NCBI GenBank assembly: GCA_009760855.2
Contig: WPIO01000001.1
Coordinates: 10,182,501-10,244,500, forward strand
Reading direction: 5' to 3'
Length of the DNA stretch: 62,000 bases
From: Cristatella mucedo
Lineage: Eukaryota > Bryozoa > Phylactolaemata > Cristatellidae
The notes beneath the pieces were generated by a model that did not search any database, was not told where the DNA came from, and saw only the letters and a program-made list of their open reading frames with translations. This document shows, piece by piece, positions 55,740 through 62,000 of the stretch (positions are counted from its first letter, which is position 1; each line of letters opens with the position of its first letter). The position numbers and the translations under genes are program-made.

Positions 55740-56275
55740 TCATCCATTTGTCTCCTTTTCGGAAGGAGCTGCGATTGCTTCTGATTGGTCAATGGATAGA
55801 AATTAAAGTTCTTATTCTGACCCATAAGACCTGCAATGGCTTTACTCCTTTATATCTATCTAAACTTCTGCACCAGTTTCGGCCACCTCGTGCCCCCAGG
55901 TCCTTTATGGACAGCAAACTAGCTGCTCGATTCTTTCAATTAGTCTGCTGGCGACAGAAGAATTTGCTGTGCACGTCCGGACAGCAGAACTCATTTCCAC
56001 CATTGTTTTATTGCCGACTTTGGTACATTATTTCCCACCATTCTGAGCTGCTACTTCCATGCTACTCACTTCCTCTATTGCCCTCCTGACTCAGCAACAT
56101 TTATCACTTTCTCTTTGTTACAGGAGATGAAGTCTGTTTAGTACCAAATGCGTATCGGAAGTCGCTTGCGTACCGAAAGCTGCTTAGGCTTTGAGCGTGC
56201 TATAGAAAACGCTCCTGCATAACAGCCACCAAGTCTTTGTGGCTTTTCGGAGTTACAGATGGAGACAAATTACTG
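55740..56275 (+). mobile_element. LINE-A relic, old
   Basis: The frame 55748-56089 starts with a diverged LINE-A C-terminal domain (VLILTHKTCNGFTPLYLSKL, LLHQFRPPRAPRSFMDSKLA). The 3' end keeps ACCGAAAGCTGCTTAGGCTT and GGAGTTACAGATGGAGACAA. Confidence 0.8.
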
Positions 56276-56279
56276 CACA

Positions 56280-57694
56280 TAACTATGGTTTATGCCGCGC
56301 GTGTGATGACCAAATTTACATTAGCTTGTGCTGATAAAAAGATGATACAGTTTGTTAGTAGCAGATTCTCACACTGGTACCGTGCCCTACATCCACCAGC
56401 CTGAGGTGTCACTAAATGAGCACGTAATGCTGTGTGCACGTGTTGCAAACATCCTTCACATTCATCATGCTGAGCGACCAGTATTAACGCTAACTTGCAG
56501 TAATACCTTAATAGGCACGCTCTTTCGCTAGCGGCTTCTAGCTACTTTGCCATATATTTTTAAAATAAGTTATTAGATGCAGACAAAACCTGATCCACTA
56601 AGTTCAAGCTCACTGCTAGCGCTTATGAATGTTTAAAGTAGCTTAGCAACTTAGATTGCTGAACCTCACAGGATAAGACATCTTCGGCATCACCTGCTGG
56701 TCCACTTTTATAAAGAGTAGAGGCAGTGGTCCATATGTGCTTATTGAGTGTTGGCGCTCTTTTTCTCATCGGGGAGGAGATTCTTCACGGTAAATACTTC
56801 GGCACTCACTCACAGTCACTGTCTGGCTGTAGCTATCGTACACCGTTGGTTCCCACAAACCTGGGCTTAACATTGATTTACAGATCGTCCTGCGATCGTG
56901 TGTGTCCGATCATATAAAGTAGGCAAGGGAGCACCCTTGCAGCTTTGGAATTGGACGTAGCTTTAAAACTAGAGAAAGCTAATGTAAGTAAAAACGTAGA
57001 AACGTAGAAAGCTAAAGTAAGCTTTAAACCTAGAGAAAGCTACCTAGAGAAAGCTAATGGCAAATCAGATCAGCCTTGAAAGTAAGCAGTATTGGAATGG
57101 CAAAATATACCTAACCGGGATAAGCGGCGATACAAAGCATACTACAGCACTTATTTTTACGCAAATAGTTCGGTTTTTAGCGTGCAAGAAACGTAGAAAG
57201 CGCACAGCGGACTAATAAGGATGGAGTGCTGCTTGAATTCTACGGCGAGCGTTTTCTCTCCGACCTGCAAGCTCCTCTGAGTTCATTTATGCTCAAACTC
57301 GTCCGCAAGTTATCCATTGAGTCGCAGTAACAGCGTAGCTCCTACCAAGAGCTGGATATGAAACTGTAAAGCACTTCTGAAGAGGCTGCTAACACAGGCG
57401 CCGCACCCAGAGGCTGAAGTCAAAAGCTAGCGCATCAAATATCAATTAAAGCCTAAGCTGCTGAGGGAGCTAGATCACTTCTTGTAGTAAAAGATTGGTT
57501 TTCTAAGCATACTCTTTCCTGGTAGGATCTTCTCATCTCGTTACATTATCGTATACACTGGTTAGAGACACAAAGCTAAGCGGTCGCTTTTACCGGATGT
57601 GCCTCGTTCTAGAATATCCTAGGCGCCGGCGGCGCTTGCAGACGCTCCGACTTTCATTGGTTCACGTCGACTGACGCCCGCCGGTTGGTTCGGA
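56280..57694 (+). other. Upstream region of ERp29
   Basis: No gene. A degenerate repeat of AGAGAAAGCTAATG-type units lies at 56960-57060. GC content rises from about 57590 toward the ERp29 start, consistent with a promoter, but I see no TATA box in a convincing position. Confidence 0.4.
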
Positions 57695-57808
57695 ATGCTG
57701 CTCCGAGGCGTCAGCCATCTCTTTCTGCTAATCTGCATTGCTCATTCGCCGGTCTTCGCCGAAAACACTAATGGAGTACTAAGACTTGGCGATGGAACTT
57801 TTGACAAG
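57695..57808 (+). CDS. ERP29: ERp29 exon 1 (signal peptide)
   Basis: Thirty-eight codons from MLLRGVSHLFLLICIAHS through VLRLGDGTFDK. The first 22 residues form a signal peptide and the end matches the first strand of the family's mature protein (LDTVTFYK). Donor AAG|GTACAC, phase 0. Confidence 0.88.
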
Positions 57809-60800
57809 GTACACGAATGCGAATAATTTACTCGGACTGATCGGCGAATGCACGCGAAACTTCTTTCGCTGCGGCACATCTCTTGAGCGACAGCGGAAGC
57901 TGCTTATGTCGGGTGCAGTGTCTGCATAGCGAATGGTTGTTTGTTGAAGTATGCAGCAGCCATGGACTTCGTGAGTTTGGGGCTATGAGGGCGACTTTAC
58001 CAACTTGTCTGCACTTTGCTTTCGTAGTGACAGCGCTTCACCATGTCGTTTCTATCTAATGCTTGCAATCGTAGCAGTGCCTTGCCGCTAGCTACTCTGG
58101 AACTCGCGCCTACCATTTACGGCTGGTGAGCGGCGACTTTTGTGAGGCCACCCTTCCGCAGAACCTGTGCGGGCTAGCGGTGGGTCGTGGCGGCTTGCCC
58201 CTCCTTCCGCTGCCAAGGCGCGGTGCACTCCACCCACTTACCGCGCTGTATTAATCTCTGAGAAGAAATGTCCCGGAAGAACGATGCGCGAATACTGCAC
58301 ACGCCGTAAGATACCGCGAGAGAAGTGGAACATAGCGATCGCCCTAGTACGGCGGCGGTGGTGGCAGTGTTTTGGTCGCCACCCTCAACGCCATTTTCTA
58401 ATCTATCAGTAAAGGTACAGGCCACTGTTTTAATGATTAATGCTGCAAATTCATTCGCCCCAGCGAACTGGACATTCTTTCTCTGCATTTATATCTCCAG
58501 AAAAGTAGTTATTTACATGGATATCAGTAGAAACTGCCTGGCCTCAAGCTAGAGGCTCACGCTGTTCTGCTGGCTGTACCATTCAGAGAACTTAAACGAA
58601 ATTATCTCACCTAAATTTGTGTCAGTTTGTGTCCTTTGCAGATAGTGCCAAAGCACAAGTACGTTCTGGTTAAATTCGACGAGCAATACCCGCCGAGTGA
58701 AAAGGATAGCTCATGGAAAAAATTAGCAGCCACTGTTGTCGACCTGAAGGATTTACTCTTGGCTGAAATGCATCTCGCTGGTCAGCTTTGAAATGCGCTC
58801 GTCGAAAATTGCAAACCAGTATCTGACTTGGAACTTCAATCGCATGCAGCGATGTACTCGTTTGTTTACTTTCTAGATTATGGTGACGATGACAGTGTTA
58901 ACGGCAAGATAGCAAAGCGATACCGAGTGAGCAAAACCAACTATCCTGTATATAAGCTTTTCGTCAAAGGAAAGGCCGATCCCGTCGAACTGAAGGGTAC
59001 TAAAGAATATAATGACCTGAAAAGATTTGTCGTGAAGGAAACAAGTAAGATATGATTTGACGTGCCCAGATTTTTGCACGACGATTTAAATGAATGCAAT
59101 TCGCAGCTTTGGAATTTTGCCTCTATCGCGGAGTTCACTCAGTTAATGCGACAATAAGGTATATCTATATTCTTGATGTGGACGAGGATCGAACTTAAGA
59201 ACGAATTGGACTGTCGGCGCCTGCAAAGCATGCACTATTTTGCGATTGACAGTACCACACGTTAAGCAAACAAGGATTAGCGAAGATTCTACAAGAGTCG
59301 GCACGTAGGACTACCCAATCACGGGGAAGTGTCTTTATGACTTCAAATAACCTGCAAAACCATGGCTTGCTCTAGTTAATTCCCGAGCCGCGTCTCCTGA
59401 GAAAAAGAGCCAACTGAGGCATCTCGGTCATTCATATATCTGAGAAGGGGATGCGAAGCATTACATTGTGTTGCTTCTCTCCAAGGTAGTGCAAATTTTG
59501 TATATGTTGGTTTCCTACGCTAGTTGTGGTATTTTCACCCTACCCTAACCGGACCAGTACTCGATTCTTCATTTGCCACTGCACAGTGACAGTACCTTGT
59601 CACCTTTGGAGCTCAGACTGTGCTCTATGATTTTGAAATTCCTTGATTATGGGCTTTTAGCACATGCATACACACAGGAATCATTTCAAATTTCATTCCC
59701 ACACTGAAGTATTAGCCGAATTATGGAATTTGTAAGGCACCAACCGACCCTAGGAATGAAGCTGTTAAAAGGCACAAGAATGCACCTCAACAAGCTTCAA
59801 GAATGTATCGAAATCTACCAGGATTTGACAAGTTGGGATACAAGTCGTATATGATGCAAAGATTGGTACATTTTTTGTTTGTAGATCTTTTGCTTCCGGC
59901 TTTCATCCGGGTTAGACGTGGTTTGCATAACCATTTTTCTTTAATGCAGAAGTCGTCAGAACTTCCGATCTCAGTTCTAACATATCTGTATTTCGGAAGT
60001 TACTCTAAACACATGAGATTGTCGGAAACATTTTAAAAGTATTTTCTTGACATTCTCCTGAAGCCAACCGGCGGAGCACCTGAATTTAGCTTCTATCTCC
60101 ACGAGGGGCCACCAAGCTTTGAGGAGAGCTCGAGAAGCATTTCGGGAAGCACAACTTGACTTCTTTAGTTCAGCGTCTTTCTCTTGGATGAGGGCTGAAG
60201 CTTTTATATAGTCATCCGGCCCCAGAATTGCCGACTTGATTACCTTTGAAAACAGGTCCGTGGCCGGTAAGCAAGCGTAGCTGACTAGCACTAATTGTAG
60301 CAATTTTTCTTGGTACTTAAAAATTCAGTAGTGATGCTCTTGGTTGGTAGATATCGCAGTGCGGCCTAATGCAGTATATATTTTTTCAATAAACTGCAAA
60401 AGTCCCATGGAAAGTTCCTAGAATATTGGCTCTCTGTTGCCGATAGACTGTTTTATTAGAACTTGATGGGGATAAGGTATTTGAGCTGCTGTCAATAAAA
60501 ATTAAACCTCTTTTAATAACAATTTCCTTGGAAGAAACTTAGTCTGATGAAACATATAGAATCCCAACCTTTTTAAGTAAATTGGATCTATTTGGGAGGA
60601 AGTAGCACTACTTACAGCCTGTTAAGGTGCGAAAAAAATGAGTGACGTCACGTTTTGATTGTTTCTGGCTAGTCTCGCTAAAGACCAGGATTAAGTCATT
60701 TTGCTTCTTTGTGGCTATCTCGGGCACACTATCTTTTTGACGTAATTTAGTTTCTAGGTCGTTTTGCTTATGTAAGTAAACAATTCTTTGGAGATTCTTA

Positions 60801-61353
60801 GGCAAATCTGGCTGCTTTTGCATGGAATATTCTCGATTGTTCTGAATTTGATAGAACAACTTTTATCTATTCAGCCAAACGCAACCTTCTCTGTGCATCA
60901 AGTTTTTCTGAACATATTGCGTCACATATAGGGTTTTTAGTCATCCTTTTAGTATAAAAAATGAACTCATTCACCAAAATGATGCTGACAGCACTGGAAA
61001 ATCGGTCGAAATCTTCTTTAGGTTTGTGGATTGATCTACCAGGTTGCCTGAAATCCTTCAACAAGTATGCGAAAGATTTCATGAAGGCGACTGACGTCAT
61101 TGCTAGACAGGCGTTGTTGGATAAGGCATCTGCGTTGGCGCGCAATCTACCCAAGAGAGACAAGAAGCTTGCTCAAAGATATCTTGACACCATGACAAGT
61201 ATACTTTCAGAAGGTGACGGATATGTTCTAAAAGAGATAGCAAATTTGTCAAAGGCCATTAAGGGCTCTTCTGATGGCACAAAGTTGAAACTAAGGAAGA
61301 AATTAGACATTCTATATTATTTCAAGCACGTCAATATTGGAGTTAGTCCGTAA
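57695..61353 (+). CDS. ERP29: ERp29/windbeutel-type ER chaperone, four exons
   Basis: The gene encodes a 250-residue ER-lumen protein of the ERp29 family, a redox-inactive thioredoxin-fold chaperone that helps secretory and membrane proteins fold and leave the ER. Residues 1-22 are a signal peptide ending in SPVFA. The thioredoxin-like domain includes VPKHKYVLVKFDEQYPPSEK and ADYGDDDSVNGKIAKRYRV, then SKTNYPVYKLF, with no CxxC, as in the family. The all-helical C-domain includes LPGCLKSFNKYAKDF (the family's conserved Cys), RQALLDKASAL and LAQRYLDTMTSILSEG. All four exons join in phase (57695-57808, 58642-58780, 58877-59044, 61022-61353). The protein ends in NIGVSP, without the KDEL/KEEL retrieval signal normal for the family. 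A further exon beyond the window or a different last splice could supply it. Confidence 0.92.
58642..58780 (+). CDS. ERP29: ERp29 exon 2
   Basis: It encodes VPKHKYVLVKFDEQYPPSEK and VVDLKDLLLAEMHLA. Acceptor CCTTTGCAG, donor CTG|GTCAGC, leaving G of a split Asp codon. Confidence 0.92.
58877..59044 (+). CDS. ERP29: ERp29 exon 3
   Basis: It follows a 96-base intron and encodes YGDDDSVNGKIAKRYRV, NYPVYKLFVKGKADPVEL and DLKRFVVKET. Donor A|GTAAGA, phase 1. Confidence 0.92.
59045..61021 (+). other. ERp29 intron 3
   Basis: A 1977-base intron without a recognised repeat. Two minus-strand frames of 108 and 83 codons (60303-59977 and 60859-60608) look somewhat protein-like (charged, coiled-coil-like) but match nothing that I know. 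Confidence 0.5.
61022..61353 (+). CDS. ERP29: ERp29 exon 4 (C-terminal helical domain)
   Basis: It starts after TCTTCTTTAG, completes a Ser codon and encodes LWIDLPGCLKSFNKYAKDF through LDILYYFKHVNIGVSP, stop TAA at 61351. The helical domain is complete; the ER retrieval tail is missing. Confidence 0.88.
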
Positions 61354-61520
61354 TTTTTAAATATTGATGGTCACGTGTGTGCACAAAGACTACTGTCAAA
61401 CAGTTCCTATTAAGATCTTTCGTTGGATAGCTCGATAGCACCAGCAATTAATACTGACACATTGAGGTTATTATTCCTATTATGAATGATCATGTTTTAT
61501 CACTATGTTATGTTAATGTA

Positions 61521-61526
61521 AATAAA
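61521..61526 (+). promoter_or_regulatory. Candidate polyadenylation signal for ERp29
   Basis: AATAAA lies 168 bases after the ERp29 stop codon, a reasonable position for a short 3' UTR. Confidence 0.5.
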
Positions 61527-62000
61527 TATACAGGAAGCAAATACAGAATATGCATTAAATGACCAAGCTTGCCTGCATTTTTACCTTATCAAACTTACAT
61601 AGCATACAAAAAAGTCACATGCCAAGAAAAGCAGAGTACTTCATAGCTTGTGTGCTGTCTTCCCTAAGCTTGCAAATGTTTGCATTAGTGACTGGATATA
61701 CAAAGATACCTCTGATGGTAGTGTGCATGACGTCCAAACTTCTAAGAGATCTGCATGTAGGACCGCTGTAACGGAGTGTTAACCAAAGGGTGTCTACCCT
61801 TTGAAGAGATGGGAAAACAAGAAGAGATAGTAAACGCAATCTCTCTTCAGATAAAGAAAAGAACTGGCTGAGCAGACTGATATTTAGGGGAGCTAATTAT
61901 CGAATAGGTATTTTTTAAATACATGTATTCAATACAATGTGTGCCATATAAATTCTGCTGTTCCTTCAGCCGCCCGAATGTTATCAAGGTTACTGCAGCT
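61527..62000. other. Unassigned DNA downstream of ERp29
   Basis: No gene found. CTGCTGTTCCTTCAG at 61955-61969 looks like a splice acceptor at the window edge and could begin a further exon. Confidence 0.35.

Noticed and set aside
58167-58488. Overlapping frames on both strands in ERp29 intron 1
   Set aside because: They lie wholly in a GC-rich intron and have no recognisable domain; exon 2 joins exon 1 in phase without them.
58781-58876. A premature stop (TGA at 58788) suggesting a broken ERp29 gene
   Set aside because: The stop lies inside a 96-base intron with good GT/AG ends; removing it restores the conserved ADYGD motif in frame.

Overview
The window is nuclear DNA of an animal. It shows spliced genes with GT/AG introns, several LINE families, tRNA-derived SINEs and long dinucleotide microsatellites. 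Three conserved protein-coding genes can be reconstructed exon by exon, all of them metazoan. The exocyst gene has at least 22 small exons. Its product is only moderately similar to the vertebrate protein as I recall it, which suggests an intron-rich, non-insect invertebrate. I cannot name the phylum from this sequence.

Layout. (1) Positions 880-1180 (+) are the last coding exon of an ABHD17-type depalmitoylase; the rest of that gene lies before the window. (2) Positions 51956 down to 6139 (-) are a nearly complete EXOC3 (Sec6 exocyst subunit) gene. I placed 22 coding exons with matching reading phases (about 730 residues). One short exon of length 3n+2, expected between 21271 and 18826, was not found. 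(3) Positions 57695-61353 (+) are an ERp29/windbeutel-type ER chaperone gene of four exons, encoding 250 residues with a signal peptide but no KDEL-like tail. ABHD17 and EXOC3 converge; EXOC3 and ERp29 diverge from a shared upstream region of about 5.7 kb.

Almost everything else is repeats, mostly inside EXOC3 introns. LINE-A is an L2/CR1-like non-LTR element with an (ACATT)n tail. It includes two long copies, at 22000-24165 and 33228-36800, which share a nearly identical tract of about 1.1 kb although their 3' halves have diverged. LINE-B is a related family with an (ATT)n tail, present in many broken copies. SINE-1 is tRNA-derived and ends in its own conserved 3' module. SINE-2 is tRNA-derived and carries a 3' tail resembling the LINE-B end, which implies that it borrows LINE-B machinery. 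There is also a scrambled Tc1/mariner relic and a 125-bp hAT miniature element at 4366-4490 that closely resembles the SPIN/URR1 group, a group known for horizontal transfer between distant animals.

The three genes are not functionally linked. ABHD17 acts on palmitoylated proteins at membranes, EXOC3 tethers secretory vesicles at the plasma membrane, and ERp29 assists secretory-protein folding in the ER. The most notable observations are the SPIN-like element, the SINE-LINE tail sharing, the LINE-A conversion-like tract, (GU)n runs just upstream of two EXOC3 acceptor sites, and the ERp29 C-terminus without a retention signal.
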